Shown: one piece after another, positions 1-10,298 of the stretch
Position numbering within the stretch: the first letter of the stretch is position 1
How the letters are laid out: each line of letters begins with the position of its first letter
Position numbers and translations under genes: made by a program
Source: Chloroflexota bacterium
Lineage (GTDB): Bacteria; Chloroflexota; UBA11872
DNA length: 56,096 nucleotides
Direction of reading: 5' to 3'
NCBI GenBank assembly: GCA_028874315.1
Contig: JAPPKM010000088.1
Location: 1-56,096 of the forward strand
Notes under the pieces: model-generated
The model's database searches: none
What the model was told of the DNA's origin: nothing
Seen by the model: the letters and a program-made list of their open reading frames with translations, nothing else

Positions 1-1778
1 CTCTGCGCACCGCGGACAGCGGCTACCTGACGCGCCGTCTGGTTGACGTGGCCCTGGACGTCATTGTCATGGGCCACGATTGCGGCACGTTGGAGGGGAT
101 TCCTGTCGAAGTCGGCAACGTGGACGAAGTGTTGGATTCCGTTGGCGTTCGATGTTTTGGTCGATTTCCGGCCCAGCCAATCGTGCATACGGAGACTGGA
201 GAGATCATCGTGCCGCTGGGCACGCTGATCGATCACGAGCTCGTCAAGGAAATCGACGACGCCGGCGTGCAATCGGCCGTCATTCGGTCGCCAATGACCT
301 GCGCGAACGCACGCGGACTTTGCCAGATGTGCTACGGCATGGACCTGGCGCGCCACGATCTGGTGGTTGAAGGATCGGCCGTTGGGATCATTGCCGCCCA
401 GTCCATGGGTGAGCCGGCGACGCAGTTGACCATGCGCACGTTCCACCTGGGCGGCATTGCCACGGGCGCCGACATCGTGGACAAGGAACAGGGCCTGCCG
501 CGTGTGCAGGAGCTGTTTGAGGCTCGGATTCCCAAGGGCGTGGCCGTGATGAGTGACATCGACGGGACGGTCGAAGTCATCGAGGAGGACGAGCAACGGC
601 GTGTGCGCGTGGTTTCAGCTCACGTGCATGAGTACGACTACGCACTTGAACCTGGGATGGTTCCTATTGTCGAGGACGGTGCCGATGTTGCCCGGAATGG
701 GGTGCTCGCGGTGCCTCAGGTGCAGGCGGACGACCTGTTGGCCCGCAAGGCCAAGAGCAAGTCCAACACCATCAGCAAGCGAGCCCTGGCCAAGGTCGCC
801 GGCATTGGCGTCACGGCCGAGGCGGACGGCGTCGTCGAACTTCATGAGGGTCGGATCGTCGTCCGGTCCGAGGAAGAGGACATCAGCGAGTATCCGGTGT
901 CACTGGCGGCTGAGCTGCGGGTGCAGAGTGGCGAGTTTGTCCGCAAAGGCGATCAACTTACCGAGGGCCCGCTCAACCCGCACGACATTCTGCGCCTGCG
1001 TGGCCGTCCTGAATTGCAGCAATACATCGTGAGTGAAGTGCAGCGGGTGTATCGCATGGTTGGCGTGGCGGTGAATGACAAGCACATCGAGATCATCATC
1101 CGTCAGATGCTGCGCCACAACGCCGTCGACACGCCCGGCGATACATCGAACTTGCCGGGCACCCTGGTTGACCGGTCCACGCTTGCGCAGACCAATGTGG
1201 AGGTTGCGGAGACTGGCGGTCGGGTCGCGGAATCGCACGAAGTCCTGCTGGGCGTGACGAAGGCCTCCTTGAATAACGAGAGCTTCCTGGCTGCCGCATC
1301 CTTCCAGGACACCACGCGTGTTCTGACCGAAGCTGTGGTGGAAGGCAAGACGGATCAGCTGCACGGACTGAAAGAAAACGTGATTATCGGGAAGCTCATC
1401 CCCGCCGGAACGGGCTGGGATCGATACCACGGTCCGGAACTCGAAGCTCCAGAGCAGTCAGATGTCCTGATCGACACCGAAGCCATGCACATGGCCGAAG
1501 GCGTGTCCCTGGATGATCTGCGCGAGCCGGCTAACGGCGCGGGCGACACCTCCGACTCCGATGAGAGTGGCCAGGCCAGTGTGCTGGCGGCCGGCGCCCC
1601 GCCAATGGACGCCGCGGAGAGCGATCTGCTGGCGGGCATAGAGACGACGTCAATCGGCGGCGACGAGTTTGCCGAGTTCCTCCGTCCCGTGGACGACGGC
1701 GGGGTCGACGAATCATCGGTCGTGCGCGTGGATCCGACGTCTGAAGGTGACATCGTTGACGGTGGGGATGGCCGGTGA
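1..1778 (+). CDS. rpoC: RNA polymerase beta' subunit, C-terminal part (5' end outside window)
   Basis: This is the C-terminal part of the catalytic beta' subunit of RNA polymerase. The reading frame is open from base 3 and opens with the RpoC-typical stretch LRTADSGYLTRRLVD, so the gene starts upstream of the window. Zinc-site-2 cysteines are visible as DCGT near base 80 and CANARGLCQMC near 300-335. The trigger-loop/bridge-helix region follows (GEPATQLTMRTFHLGG, about 410-455). The conserved late block with VGVAVNDKHIEIIIRQM and LGVTKASLNNESFL is intact. The last 100 or so residues are acidic and less conserved, as is common. It is the upstream end of the superoperon that continues with rpsL. 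Confidence 0.97.
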   Translation, partial: LRTADSGYLTRRLVDVALDVIVMGHDCGTLEGIPVEVGNVDEVLDSVGVRCFGRFPAQPIVHTETGEIIVPLGTLIDHELVKEIDDAGVQSAVIRSPMTCANARGLCQMCYGMDLARHDLVVEGSAVGIIAAQSMGEPATQLTMRTFHLGGIATGADIVDKEQGLPRVQELFEARIPKGVAVMSDIDGTVEVIEEDEQRRVRVVSAHVHEYDYALEPGMVPIVEDGADVARNGVLAVPQVQADDLLARKAKSKSNTISKRALAKVAGIGVTAEADGVVELHEGRIVVRSEEEDISEYPVSLAAELRVQSGEFVRKGDQLTEGPLNPHDILRLRGRPELQQYIVSEVQRVYRMVGVAVNDKHIEIIIRQMLRHNAVDTPGDTSNLPGTLVDRSTLAQTNVEVAETGGRVAESHEVLLGVTKASLNNESFLAAASFQDTTRVLTEAVVEGKTDQLHGLKENVIIGKLIPAGTGWDRYHGPELEAPEQSDVLIDTEAMHMAEGVSLDDLREPANGAGDTSDSDESGQASVLAAGAPPMDAAESDLLAGIETTSIGGDEFAEFLRPVDDGGVDESSVVRVDPTSEGDIVDGGDGR

Positions 1779-1793
1779 TAGGCTTTTCCTCAC

Positions 1794-1826
1794 CGTGGTG
1801 GGCCTTGGGCCGCCACGCCTTTTCTT
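1794..1826 (+). terminator. Stem-loop with T-rich tail between rpoC and rpsL
   Basis: Arms 1794-1804 and 1808-1817 pair as a 10-bp GC-rich stem with one G-T pair and one bulged G around a three-base loop. The sequence CCTTTTCTT follows at 1818-1826. This fits a rho-independent terminator or a partial attenuator that lowers read-through from rpoBC into the ribosomal genes. The T tract is interrupted, so termination may be incomplete. Confidence 0.45.
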
Positions 1827-1850
1827 CGTAAGGCTCCCGTAGGTCACGAC

Positions 1851-2264
1851 GTGCCGACAATCAATCAGCTTGTCCGCAAAGGACGCAAGAAGCGCCGGAG
1901 CAAGCTCAAGGCGCCGGCGCTGCACTACTCGTACAACGGCCTGAGGCGGCGTATGCAGCGGGGCGACGGCTCGCCTCAGAAGCGCGGTGTCTGCACATTG
2001 GTGCGTACCGTGACACCCAAGAAGCCCAATTCGGCGCTGCGGAAAGTGGCGCGCGTGCGGCTCTCCAATGGGATTGAGGTCACGGCCTACATTCCGGGCG
2101 AAGGTCACCGCCTGCAGGAGCATTCAGTGGTCCTGATCCGGGGTGGCCGAGTGCGCGACTTGCCCGGCGTGCGCTATCACATCGTGCGCGGAACGCTCGA
2201 CGCCGATGGTGTCGAGGGACGCCGTCGCAGCCGGTCCAAGTACGGCGCGAAGCGTGGCGGATAG
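1851..2264 (+). CDS. rpsL: Small ribosomal subunit protein uS12
   Basis: uS12 of the 30S decoding centre, 137 residues, starting with GTG. The N-terminal [11 protein letters not shown], the decoding loop [11 protein letters not shown] (with the lysine at which streptomycin resistance usually arises still wild type) and [20 protein letters not shown] are all present. The C-terminal tail is basic ([12 protein letters not shown]). It is the first gene after the rpoC stem-loop and heads the str block rpsL-rpsG-fusA-tuf. Confidence 0.98.
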   Translation: MPTINQLVRKGRKKRRSKLKAPALHYSYNGLRRRMQRGDGSPQKRGVCTLVRTVTPKKPNSALRKVARVRLSNGIEVTAYIPGEGHRLQEHSVVLIRGGRVRDLPGVRYHIVRGTLDADGVEGRRRSRSKYGAKRGG

Positions 2265-2336
2265 CTCGAAGATACGAACGCGCTTGCCGATGACGTTGAC
2301 CACAGCAATCGCCACGCAGCGGGCAAGTCGTACCTG

Positions 2337-2807
2337 ATGCCGCGTCGCAAGCGCCCCGAGCGTCGAGTGATTCCGCCTGATCCGCGATTCAATAACCGTA
2401 CCGTGCAGCGGTTTATCAACAAGATCATGCGTAGCGGCAAGAAGTCGTTGTCGCAGCGGATTGTCTATAGCGCCTTTGACATCATCGAAGGGCGAACCGG
2501 CGCGCCGGCAATCGACGTGTTCGAGGCCGCCGTGCGTAACGCCATGCCCCAAATCGAAGTCAAGCCTCGGCGTGTCGGTGGCGCCAACTATCAGGTCCCC
2601 GTGGAAATCCGGGGGGACCGGCGCTATTCGCTGGCCGTGCGCTGGTTGATCGACGCCTCACGCAACCGCGGGGGGCGTTCCATGCCGGAGCGCCTGGCGG
2701 CCGAGCTCATGGAAGCTGCTGACGGGCAGGGTGGTGCCGTGCGCCGGCGTGACGAAATGCATCGAATGGCGGAAGCGAACCGCGCGTTCGCGATCTACGC
2801 CTATTAG
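2337..2807 (+). CDS. rpsG: Small ribosomal subunit protein uS7
   Basis: uS7 nucleates assembly of the 30S head by binding the 3' domain of 16S rRNA. At 156 residues the length is standard. MPRRKRPERRVIPPDPRF, the helix with NKIMRSGKKSLSQRIVY, GGANYQVPVEI and RGGRSMPERLAAELMEA are family hallmarks. The ATG at 2337 sits 72 bases after rpsL, one of the larger gaps in this block. fusA follows after 33 bases. Confidence 0.98.
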   Translation: MPRRKRPERRVIPPDPRFNNRTVQRFINKIMRSGKKSLSQRIVYSAFDIIEGRTGAPAIDVFEAAVRNAMPQIEVKPRRVGGANYQVPVEIRGDRRYSLAVRWLIDASRNRGGRSMPERLAAELMEAADGQGGAVRRRDEMHRMAEANRAFAIYAY

Positions 2808-2840
2808 CCCGACCTGCCTGACTCCCGGAACACGAGGCCC

Positions 2841-4913
2841 ATGAGCACCCTGGATATTTCGCGTACGCGCAACATTGGAATCATTGCGCACATTGACGCC
2901 GGCAAAACGACGACCACCGAACGCATTCTGTTTTTCTGCGGTCGAATTCACCGGGTGGGCGAAGTCCACGAGGGCAACGCCCAGATGGACTGGATGGCGC
3001 AGGAGCGCGAGCGCGGCATCACGATTGTGGCCGCCGCGACCACAGCTTCCTGGAACGACCACCGGATCAACATTATCGACACGCCCGGCCACGTTGACTT
3101 CACCGCTGAGGTTGAGCGTTCGTTGCGGGTGCTCGATGGGGGCGTGGTTGTTTTTGACGCGGTCAATGGCGTGGAGCCGCAGTCGGAAACCGTCTGGCGA
3201 CAGGCTGACCGCTATAGCGTTCCACGGGTGGCATTCATCAACAAGATGGATCGACGGGGCGCGGACTTTGACGCCACCATCGACTCGATTCGCGACCGGC
3301 TTGGCGCTAACCCCGTGCCCATCCAGATCCCGATTGGGTTCGAGGCCGACTTTGAAGGTGTCGTCGACCTGGTGACCATGCAGGCCATCCGCTGGTCGGC
3401 GGAGCGCCTTTCCGCACCAGTGCACGGTCCGATTCCGGCTGAACTTGAAACATCCGCCCTGGAGGCACGCGAGCGCATGGTGGAGGCGTTGGCCGAGCTT
3501 GATGACGACCTTGCCGTCAAATATCTCGACGGCGAGGACCTCAGCGTCAGCGAGCTCACGGCGGCCCTGCGCCAGATGACCGTTTCGGCGCAGGGCGTCC
3601 CCGTGCTGATGGGTTCCGCCTTACGCAACAAGGGAATCGAGCCGTTGCTCGACGCGATTACGGCCTACCTGCCCTCGCCGTTGGATGTTCCCCCGGTGAC
3701 GGGGATCAATCCCAAGACCGGCGCGGAAGAGCGGCGCCGGCCGGCCACGAACGATCCCTTCACCGCGATCGCCTTCAAGATCGTGGCTGATCCGCATGCC
3801 GGCAAGCTGGCTTATTTCCGGGTGTATTCCGGCTCAATCGAGCCCGGCGCCACCGTGCTGAACACCGCCGCGGGCAAGCGCGAGCGCCTGTCGCGGGTTC
3901 TTCGCATGCACGCGGACAAGCGCGAGGTGATCACTGAGACGATTCAATACGGCGATATCCTGGCGGCCGTCGGGGTCCGAGCGACGAACACTGGCGACAC
4001 CCTGACAGACCCCAAATACCCCTTGCAGCTGGAGTCCATCACGTTCCCGGAGCCGGTAGTCACCATCGCGATCGAGCCGAAGAGCCGGGGCGACCAGGAC
4101 AAGATCATCGACGCGCTTCGGCGGCTCGGTGAGGAAGACCCCACCTTTCGCATCAGCGGCAATGAAGAGACGGGGCAGACGCTCATCGCCGGCATGGGCG
4201 AGTTGCATCTGGAGGTCATCGTGGACCGGCTGCTGCGCGAGTACCGCGTAGGAGCCAACGTTGGTCGACCGCAGGTGTCGTACCGGGAGCGACCGCGCAC
4301 CGAGGCCACGGGGCGTGGGCGCTTCGTGCGACAGACCGGCGGACGCGGTCAGTACGGGGACGTGACGGTTGAGCTTGAGCCGCTGCCCTTGGGCACGGGT
4401 GTTCAGATTGAACGTCGAATCGTTGGCGGCGCGATTCCCGTCCAGTTCATTCCCGCCGCGGAGCGCGGGGCGGCGCGTCGGCTGACCAGCGGACCGCAGG
4501 GCATGGAAGTCACCGACGTTCGCATTACGCTTGTGGATGGCTCATACCACGATGTCGATTCGTCGGAGCTGGCCTTCGAGATTGCGGGCGCCATGGCGGT
4601 GGAGGACGCGCTGAACCGGGCGCGCACGGATGTGATGGAGCCGGTGATGGGTGTTCAGGTCGTCGTTCCCGAGGACTACGTGGGTGACACGTTGGCTGGC
4701 CTGGCCGCGAAGCGGGGCACCATCCACGGCGCCGATATGCGCGGTGGGTCGCACATCATCGCGGCGGAGGTACCACTGGCGACAATGTTCGGGTACGCTA
4801 ACGAGTTGCGTTCGGCGACGCAGGGTCGCGGAACGTTCTCCATGGAATTCTCACACTACGCGGTTACCCAACGAGCAGGTGCCGCGGACGGATTGCTGAC
4901 GCCGGTTTCGTAA
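2841..4913 (+). CDS. fusA: Translation elongation factor G
   Basis: EF-G is the GTPase that drives ribosomal translocation and, with RRF, recycling. It has 690 residues, the normal length. Domain I carries the P-loop [15 protein letters not shown], the switch II segment DTPGHVDF and the NKMD box ([11 protein letters not shown]). Domain II (about 290-400), domain IV with the GGRGQYGDV segment and the C-terminal motif [13 protein letters not shown] are present. All catalytic motifs are intact. It lies in the str operon between rpsG and tuf. Confidence 0.98.
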   Translation: MSTLDISRTRNIGIIAHIDAGKTTTTERILFFCGRIHRVGEVHEGNAQMDWMAQERERGITIVAAATTASWNDHRINIIDTPGHVDFTAEVERSLRVLDGGVVVFDAVNGVEPQSETVWRQADRYSVPRVAFINKMDRRGADFDATIDSIRDRLGANPVPIQIPIGFEADFEGVVDLVTMQAIRWSAERLSAPVHGPIPAELETSALEARERMVEALAELDDDLAVKYLDGEDLSVSELTAALRQMTVSAQGVPVLMGSALRNKGIEPLLDAITAYLPSPLDVPPVTGINPKTGAEERRRPATNDPFTAIAFKIVADPHAGKLAYFRVYSGSIEPGATVLNTAAGKRERLSRVLRMHADKREVITETIQYGDILAAVGVRATNTGDTLTDPKYPLQLESITFPEPVVTIAIEPKSRGDQDKIIDALRRLGEEDPTFRISGNEETGQTLIAGMGELHLEVIVDRLLREYRVGANVGRPQVSYRERPRTEATGRGRFVRQTGGRGQYGDVTVELEPLPLGTGVQIERRIVGGAIPVQFIPAAERGAARRLTSGPQGMEVTDVRITLVDGSYHDVDSSELAFEIAGAMAVEDALNRARTDVMEPVMGVQVVVPEDYVGDTLAGLAAKRGTIHGADMRGGSHIIAAEVPLATMFGYANELRSATQGRGTFSMEFSHYAVTQRAGAADGLLTPVS

Positions 4914-4942
4914 CCGCGCACTGCGCAGGAGCACAGGAGCGA

Positions 4943-6145
4943 ATGGCACGCCAACACTTCGAACGAACAAAGCCGCACGTCAATGTCGGCACGATCGGCC
5001 ATGTCGACCACGGCAAGACCACCTTGACCGCCGCGATTACGAAGGTGCTTTCGTACAAGCAACTGGCCGAGTTCATGGCCTTCGACGAGATCGACCGCGC
5101 GCCCGAGGAAAAGGAACGCGGAATCACGATCTCGATCACGCACGCGGAATACGAGACCGAGAGCCGGCACTACGCGCACATCGATGCCCCCGGTCACCGG
5201 GACTACATCAAGAACATGATCCGGGCCGCCCCCCTTCTGGCGGGGGCTTTTGGGGGCGGGGGCCCCGACGACGGGCCGATGCCCCAGACCTACGAGCACG
5301 TGCTGCTGGCTCGCCAGGTGGACGTGCCGGCCATTGTGGTGTTTCTCAACAAGGCGGACATCGTCGAGGACGAGGAGTTGCTGGAGCTTGTTGAACTCGA
5401 ACTGCGCGACCTGCTGAACAAGTACGACTTCGACGGCGACAACGCACCGATTATTCCGGGCAGCGCGCTCCTGGCGCTGGAGTCGAACAGCACCGACCTC
5501 GATGCCCCGGAGTACCAGCCGATCCTGGAGCTGATGGAAGCTGTGGATTCCTACATTCCGCAGCCGGAACGTCCGGTCGACCAGCCATTTCTTATGCCGG
5601 TTGAGGATGTTTTCGGTATCAAGGGTCGCGGGACCGTGGTCACCGGCCGCGTGGAGCGCGGCAAGGTCCAGGTCGGCGAGCAGATTGACATCGTGGGCAT
5701 GCGCTCGGAGATCGACCAGCGGGTTGTGACCGGCGTGGAGATGTTTCGCAAGACGCTCGACGAAGGCGTTGCAGGTGACAACGTGGGATGCCTTCTACGC
5801 GGTATCGAACGCGACGAGGTCGAGCGCGGGATGGTGTTGGCCAAGACCGGCTCCATCACCCCGCACACCGAATTCAAGGCGCAGGTCTACGTGCTTACGC
5901 GCGACGAGGGCGGCCGTCACACGCCGTTCTTCAGCGGCTACCGTCCGCAGTTCTATATCCGAACGACTGACGTGACCGGTGAAATCGAGTTGCCCGAAGG
6001 GACCGAAATGGTTGTTCCGGGCGACAACGTGGAGATGACTGTGCGCTTGCACCAACCGATCGCGCTCGAAGACGGCGTGAACTTCGCCATCCGTGAAGGC
6101 GGCGTAACGGTTGGCGCGGGCGTCGTGACGAGCATCGACAAGTAA
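4943..6145 (+). CDS. tuf: Elongation factor Tu (with an aberrant patch in the G domain)
   Basis: EF-Tu is the GTPase that delivers aminoacyl-tRNA to the ribosome. It has 400 residues. The P-loop [10 protein letters not shown], the switch I end [18 protein letters not shown], the NKAD box ([18 protein letters not shown]) and domains II/III ([36 protein letters not shown]) match the family. The stretch at residues 95-111, normally the strand TGAAQMDGAILVVSAAD, instead reads as a glycine-rich run with no change in length. It is listed separately. The ATG follows a GGAG-type Shine-Dalgarno. rpsJ follows after three bases. Confidence 0.95.
   Translation: MARQHFERTKPHVNVGTIGHVDHGKTTLTAAITKVLSYKQLAEFMAFDEIDRAPEEKERGITISITHAEYETESRHYAHIDAPGHRDYIKNMIRAAPLLAGAFGGGGPDDGPMPQTYEHVLLARQVDVPAIVVFLNKADIVEDEELLELVELELRDLLNKYDFDGDNAPIIPGSALLALESNSTDLDAPEYQPILELMEAVDSYIPQPERPVDQPFLMPVEDVFGIKGRGTVVTGRVERGKVQVGEQIDIVGMRSEIDQRVVTGVEMFRKTLDEGVAGDNVGCLLRGIERDEVERGMVLAKTGSITPHTEFKAQVYVLTRDEGGRHTPFFSGYRPQFYIRTTDVTGEIELPEGTEMVVPGDNVEMTVRLHQPIALEDGVNFAIREGGVTVGAGVVTSIDK
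5225..5275 (+). other. Anomalous G/C-homopolymer patch inside tuf (codons 95-111)
   Basis: Codons 95-111 read [19 protein letters not shown]-Tu has here an almost invariant strand ending ILVVSAADG. The DNA is a chain of G and C runs (5-G run, TTTT, 5-G run, 5-G run, CCCC). Length and frame are kept and both flanks (DYIKNMI before, GPMPQT after) are normal. A buried beta strand cannot plausibly tolerate this, so consensus error or local assembly corruption is more likely than real protein divergence. Confidence 0.7.
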
Positions 6146-6148
6146 CCG

Positions 6149-6541
6149 ATGGCCCAAGCGCGCGCGAGACCGAACCGCCAGGCTTCCATGGAAGCTTCGG
6201 CTCGGCGTGCGCCCGCAAGGCCGCGCCGACAGTCGCCTACGCAGCGGATCAGAATTCGCCTCAAGGCCTATGACCACCGCGTGCTGGATGACGCGGCGCG
6301 GCGCATCATCGACACCGCCGGGCGAACCGGCGCCGACGTGCGTGGCCCGATTCCGCTTCCCACCGAGCGCAAGACGTGGACGGTGATTCGCTCGCCGTTT
6401 ATCGACAAGGACTCGCGCGAGCAGTTTGAGATGCGTACCCATAAGCGGCTGATTGACGTTATCGACCCCACGCCGCAAACGATGGACGAACTCCTGCGGC
6501 TGCAATTGGCCGCGGGTGTCGACATCGAGTTGAAGTCGTAG
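6149..6541 (+). CDS. rpsJ: Small ribosomal subunit protein uS10, N-terminally extended
   Basis: uS10 is a 30S head protein and transcription antitermination partner (NusE). The conserved core starts at [16 protein letters not shown] and includes [19 protein letters not shown] and [12 protein letters not shown]. The chosen ATG lies three bases after the tuf stop and gives 130 residues. About 28 basic, Arg/Ala-rich residues precede the core, where most homologues have 3-5. An internal ATG at 6188 would shorten this but has no Shine-Dalgarno. This gene opens the S10 block. Confidence 0.95.
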   Translation: MAQARARPNRQASMEASARRAPARPRRQSPTQRIRIRLKAYDHRVLDDAARRIIDTAGRTGADVRGPIPLPTERKTWTVIRSPFIDKDSREQFEMRTHKRLIDVIDPTPQTMDELLRLQLAAGVDIELKS

Positions 6542-6543
6542 CC

Positions 6544-7185
6544 ATGTCGGTGGGACTGATCGGTCGCAAACTTGGCATGACCCAGGTGTTCGACGAGCAA
6601 GGTCGCGCGCTTGGTGTCTCGGTAATCCAGGCCGGACCTTGTCACGTCACCCAGGTGCGAACCGAGGCGACCGACGGCTATTCCGCGGTGCAGCTTGGCT
6701 TCAATCCGGGGCCCGAGCGCAAACTCACGCGTGCAGAGCGTGGTCACCTGGGCCGCATGCCGTTGTACCGGGTGCTGCGCGAGTTTCGAACGCAGGACGC
6801 CAATGACCTGTCGGTTGGTGATGAACTCACCGTGGCCAACGTCGACCTCGGTCAGCGCGTGGACGTGATCGGTGTCTCCAAGGGCAAGGGCTTTGCAGGC
6901 GTGATGAAGCGCCACGGATTCCGGGGCGGCAAGCGGACCCACGGACAGTCGGACCGCGAACGCGCTCCTGGGTCTATTGGCGCCGGAACGTCGCCCAGTC
7001 GGGTGTTTAAGGGCACGCGGATGGCCGGGCGAATGGGCGGCGGCCGTATGACGGCCCGAAATCTAAGCGTGGCAAGGGTTGACATCGAACGCGGGCTCGT
7101 CCTTGTGGTCGGGGCTGTCCCAGGACCGCGGGACACCGTGGTGACGATCCGACCTGTCCGCAGGTCAGGGCAAGGGACAGACTGA
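6544..7185 (+). CDS. rplC: Large ribosomal subunit protein uL3
   Basis: uL3 is a 50S assembly-initiating protein that reaches toward the peptidyl transferase centre. It has 213 residues. The start [20 protein letters not shown] and the central loop [20 protein letters not shown] followed by GRMGG are diagnostic. The C-terminal RNA-binding barrel is complete. It begins two bases after rpsJ, and its TGA stop overlaps the rplD ATG by one base, so the pair is probably translationally coupled. Confidence 0.98.
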   Translation: MSVGLIGRKLGMTQVFDEQGRALGVSVIQAGPCHVTQVRTEATDGYSAVQLGFNPGPERKLTRAERGHLGRMPLYRVLREFRTQDANDLSVGDELTVANVDLGQRVDVIGVSKGKGFAGVMKRHGFRGGKRTHGQSDRERAPGSIGAGTSPSRVFKGTRMAGRMGGGRMTARNLSVARVDIERGLVLVVGAVPGPRDTVVTIRPVRRSGQGTD

Positions 7186-7796
7186 TGGCCGCCAGGTCGG
7201 CATCACCGGGCACGCCTCGGCTGGTGGCCAGCGATTGTTTCGGCGAGGCCGAGGCGCCGGCGGATCTCTTGAAGCGGATGCTGACGGTGCATGCCGCCAG
7301 CCAGCGACAGGCCACGGCGAACACGAAGAGTCGCGGCGAGGTTGTGGCGAGTACGGCCAAGCTGTACCGCCAGAAGGGTACGGGTCGGGCGCGCGCGGGT
7401 AGTGCGCGTTCGCCAATCCGGCGGGGTGGCGGCGTTGCATTCGGCCCCAAACCTGGAAGCAGACGCGCGCGGGTGAATAAGCGTGAGCGCCGCCAGGCGG
7501 TGCGCGCACTCTTGGCAGCCAAGGCTGCCGACGAATGCATCAGCGTGGCGGCCACGTGGGGCGATTCGCCCAAGACGCGCGACCGTGCGGCATGGCTTGA
7601 CGCCAGCGGCCTGTCCGGCCGCGTGCTCCTGGTTGACGTCAATCCCTCTGAGGTGCTGCGCCGCTCCACTCGGAATATTCCCGATGTGGACGTTGAACGT
7701 GCTGACACGCTGAACTTCTACGAGATTGCGGTGGCCGATCACATCGTGGCCAGCCCGGCGGCGCTGGATGCTTTGCAGGAGCGTGTCGGCGCATGA
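7185..7796 (+). CDS. rplD: Large ribosomal subunit protein uL4
   Basis: uL4 lines the nascent-peptide exit tunnel with an extended loop. It has 203 residues. The loop motif YRQKGTGRARAGSARSPIRRGGG and FGPKPGSRRARVNKRERRQA are visible. The C-terminal half with VLLVDV and NPSEVLRRSTRNI matches the globular domain. The N-terminus is less conserved than usual. The stop overlaps the rplW start in an ATGA arrangement. Confidence 0.97.
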   Translation: MAARSASPGTPRLVASDCFGEAEAPADLLKRMLTVHAASQRQATANTKSRGEVVASTAKLYRQKGTGRARAGSARSPIRRGGGVAFGPKPGSRRARVNKRERRQAVRALLAAKAADECISVAATWGDSPKTRDRAAWLDASGLSGRVLLVDVNPSEVLRRSTRNIPDVDVERADTLNFYEIAVADHIVASPAALDALQERVGA

Positions 7797-8077
7797 ATCC
7801 CGCCGATGTCATCACGCGACCGATCGTGACTGAAAAATCCACCGCCCTGGGTGAGCTGGGCAAGTACGTATTCCAGGTTCGCAGCGGCGCCTCCAAGCAC
7901 GCCATCAGGCGTGCCGTGGAAACCATGTTTCACGTCGAGGTTGCGTCCGTCAACGTGATGAACGTGCGAGGTAAGCCGCGGCGAATGGGCCGATTTCAAG
8001 GCCACCGAGCGAGTTGGCGCAAGGCTGTGGTGACGCTGCGCGAAGGCCACAGCATTGAAGTGGTACCAGGGGTTTAG
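7793..8077 (+). CDS. rplW: Large ribosomal subunit protein uL23
   Basis: uL23 sits at the tunnel exit, where it docks trigger factor and SRP. It has 94 residues. It starts MNPADVITRPIVTEKST, the family signature, and has FQVRSGASKHAIRRAVE and VNVMNVRGKPRRMGRF. It overlaps rplD by four bases and is followed by rplB after three. Confidence 0.97.
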   Translation: MNPADVITRPIVTEKSTALGELGKYVFQVRSGASKHAIRRAVETMFHVEVASVNVMNVRGKPRRMGRFQGHRASWRKAVVTLREGHSIEVVPGV

Positions 8078-8080
8078 GCA

Positions 8081-8911
8081 ATGGGACTGCGTAACTTCAA
8101 CCCAACTTCCCCGGGCCGACGCGGCTATGTGGCTGTTGACAACGCTGAGCTGTCAGGCGATCGGCCCCTGAAGAAGCTGCTGCGACCGCTCACGAATCGC
8201 GCCGGTCGCAACAACACGGGGCGGGTGACCGTGCGACATCGTGGCGGGGGCGCCAAGCGGCGCTACCGTGTGATCGACTGGCGCCGCAATAAGCCCGGGG
8301 TTCCGGCTGTCGTGGCCAGCGTTGAGTACGACCCCAACCGGTCGGCCCACATCGCCCTTTTGCACTATCGCGACGGCGAGAAGCGCTACATCCTGGCGCC
8401 TGTTGGGATCGGCGTCGGCAGCGAGATCATTTCCGGTCCAGGCGTCGAGCCGCGACCGGGCAACGCGATGCAGCTGGCTCGCATTCCGGCGGGAACTGAC
8501 GTGCATGCTATTGAACTGACGCCTGGGCGTGGTGCGCAGCTCGTACGATCGGCCGGCATGGTGTGCCAGCTCATGGCCAAAGACCGCGGCCTCGCGACGC
8601 TTCGATTGCCATCGGGTGAAATGCGTCAGGTCTCCGATGCGTGCGTGGCGACGGTGGGGCGCGTGGGGAATGTTGACCACAGCAACCAATCGGCAGGAAA
8701 GGCCGGTCGGATTCGGTGGCGGCGGCGTCGGCCGCAGGTGCGGGGCGCTGCCATGAACCCGCATGACCATCCGCACGGCGGCGGCGAAGGCAAAGCGCCG
8801 GTGGGCATGCCAGGACCCAAGACCCCGTGGGGCAAACCCACGCAGGGGCGGCGAACCCGTGTCGGGCGGCGTCCCAGCGACAAGTTCATCGTGCGTCGAC
8901 GGAACAGGTAG
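8081..8911 (+). CDS. rplB: Large ribosomal subunit protein uL2
   Basis: uL2 is a core 50S protein required for subunit association and peptidyl transferase activity. At 276 residues it is standard length. The segments [25 protein letters not shown]-like [23 protein letters not shown] and [17 protein letters not shown] (with the functionally essential histidine in the last) are all intact. The C-terminus KFIVRRR is typical. rpsS follows after six bases. Confidence 0.98.
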   Translation: MGLRNFNPTSPGRRGYVAVDNAELSGDRPLKKLLRPLTNRAGRNNTGRVTVRHRGGGAKRRYRVIDWRRNKPGVPAVVASVEYDPNRSAHIALLHYRDGEKRYILAPVGIGVGSEIISGPGVEPRPGNAMQLARIPAGTDVHAIELTPGRGAQLVRSAGMVCQLMAKDRGLATLRLPSGEMRQVSDACVATVGRVGNVDHSNQSAGKAGRIRWRRRRPQVRGAAMNPHDHPHGGGEGKAPVGMPGPKTPWGKPTQGRRTRVGRRPSDKFIVRRRNR

Positions 8912-8917
8912 GACAGC

Positions 8918-9202
8918 ATGTCACGCAGCACCAAAAAAGGCTGGTACATTCATCCAAAGCTCGAAAAACGTATTGCCGAAGCGTCCCGCAGTCGCCGGAA
9001 GCAGGTCATTCGTACCTGGAGTCGAGCCAGTGTGGTGCATCCGGAAATGGTCGGGTTGACGATCGCTGTCCATGACGGGCGACGCCACGTTCCGGTGTAT
9101 ATCTCCGAGAACATGGTGGGGCACCGGCTCGGCGAATTCGCTCCCACGCGTACGTTTCGCAGCCACGCACGCGGACGCTCGACGTCGCCGATGGGACCCT
9201 AA
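8918..9202 (+). CDS. rpsS: Small ribosomal subunit protein uS19
   Basis: uS19 lies in the 30S head beside uS13 and contacts the A-site finger. It has 94 residues. [15 protein letters not shown] is the usual N-terminus, followed by [23 protein letters not shown]-like [16 protein letters not shown] and [18 protein letters not shown]. It is complete, with rplV starting three bases downstream. Confidence 0.98.
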   Translation: MSRSTKKGWYIHPKLEKRIAEASRSRRKQVIRTWSRASVVHPEMVGLTIAVHDGRRHVPVYISENMVGHRLGEFAPTRTFRSHARGRSTSPMGP

Positions 9203-9205
9203 CGC

Positions 9206-9544
9206 ATGGAAGTCTCAGCAACGGCGAAACACGTGCGCATGTCGCCCCAGCGCGGGCGAACCATCGCGCGTGAGCTGTCCGGACTTGAGATTGAGCAGGC
9301 GATGGCTACGCTGGCCTTCATGCCCAATCGAGCCGCGGCCGAAATTGCCAAGGTGGTCAAGTCGGCCGCAGCCAACGCCGAGCACAACTACGCTCTCGAC
9401 CGCGAGGCCCTGCGGATTCAATCAGTCGTCGTTCATGACGGTCCTTCGCTTCGGCGCCATCGGGCTAAATCGCGCGGTCGGGTTGGGCTGTACCAGAAAC
9501 GCTCCGGTCACATTACGGTGACCGTTGAAGATGGGATGGCATAG
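9206..9544 (+). CDS. rplV: Large ribosomal subunit protein uL22
   Basis: uL22 extends a hairpin into the exit tunnel opposite uL4. It has 112 residues. The core runs ATAKHVRMSPQRGRTIAREL, then AATLAF-type ATLAFMPNRAAAEIAKVVKS and AAANAEHNY. The tip loop is replaced by a fairly short GPSLRRHRAKSRGRVG and ends HITVTVED. Macrolide-contact residues cannot be judged by eye. It is coupled closely to rpsC, two bases away. Confidence 0.97.
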   Translation: MEVSATAKHVRMSPQRGRTIARELSGLEIEQAMATLAFMPNRAAAEIAKVVKSAAANAEHNYALDREALRIQSVVVHDGPSLRRHRAKSRGRVGLYQKRSGHITVTVEDGMA

Positions 9545-9546
9545 GC

Positions 9547-10296
9547 ATGGGTCGGAAGGTTCATCCCATCGGCTACCGCCTCGGCTACACCACGCGTTGG
9601 GAAAGTACCTGGTATGCCGATCGCGACTACACCGAGCTGTTGTTGGAGGACCTGGCGATCCGGAATCTGGTGCGTCGGTATCTCGAAGCGCCGAACGGCC
9701 GCAATGCCGCTCGTCGCGGTGGCCGCCGGCGCGGCAGCTACGGGGCCGGGGTCTCGAAGATCGAGATCGAGCGCCAGGTCAGCCAGGTTCGCGTCGTCAT
9801 TCATACGGCGCGGCCGGGAATCGTCATCGGGCGCGGGGGCAGCAACCGCGAGGAGATTCAGAATCGCATTGAGCGCCACACCGGCAAGCGCGTGGTTGTC
9901 GATGTCGAGGAAATCAGCCAGCCAGAGCTAGACGCGTTTCTCGTGGTGCGAAACGTCGCCGACCAGCTTGAGCGACGGGTTTCATTCCGTCGAGCAATCA
10001 AGATGACCGCCGAACGCAGCATGCGCGCGGGCGCCCAGGGCGTGAAGATCATGGTCAGCGGCCGCTTGGGCGGCCGTGAAATGTCGCGCAGCGAGTTCGA
10101 GCTGCTGGGCACGGTGCCGCTGCAGACGTTGGACGCCGACATCGACTACGGATTTACCGAGGCACGGACGACCGCCGGCCGGATCGGCGTGAAGGGATGG
10201 GTCCACCGTGGCGCCGCCCGCGACGCCGCCGAGCTGCTGTCGGAGTCGGTATCGCGTCCAGTCGCCGGCCGACGGCGCCGGCCACCGCGAGGCTAA
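9547..10296 (+). CDS. rpsC: Small ribosomal subunit protein uS3
   Basis: uS3 lines the mRNA entry tunnel and has helicase-like function. It has 249 residues. [20 protein letters not shown] opens the protein and a KH domain follows with [12 protein letters not shown] (GXXG loop). The C-terminal domain has [14 protein letters not shown] and [19 protein letters not shown]. There is an arginine-rich insertion ([13 protein letters not shown]) near residue 60. Its stop is two bases before rplP. Confidence 0.98.
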   Translation: MGRKVHPIGYRLGYTTRWESTWYADRDYTELLLEDLAIRNLVRRYLEAPNGRNAARRGGRRRGSYGAGVSKIEIERQVSQVRVVIHTARPGIVIGRGGSNREEIQNRIERHTGKRVVVDVEEISQPELDAFLVVRNVADQLERRVSFRRAIKMTAERSMRAGAQGVKIMVSGRLGGREMSRSEFELLGTVPLQTLDADIDYGFTEARTTAGRIGVKGWVHRGAARDAAELLSESVSRPVAGRRRRPPRG

Positions 10297-10298
10297 CC

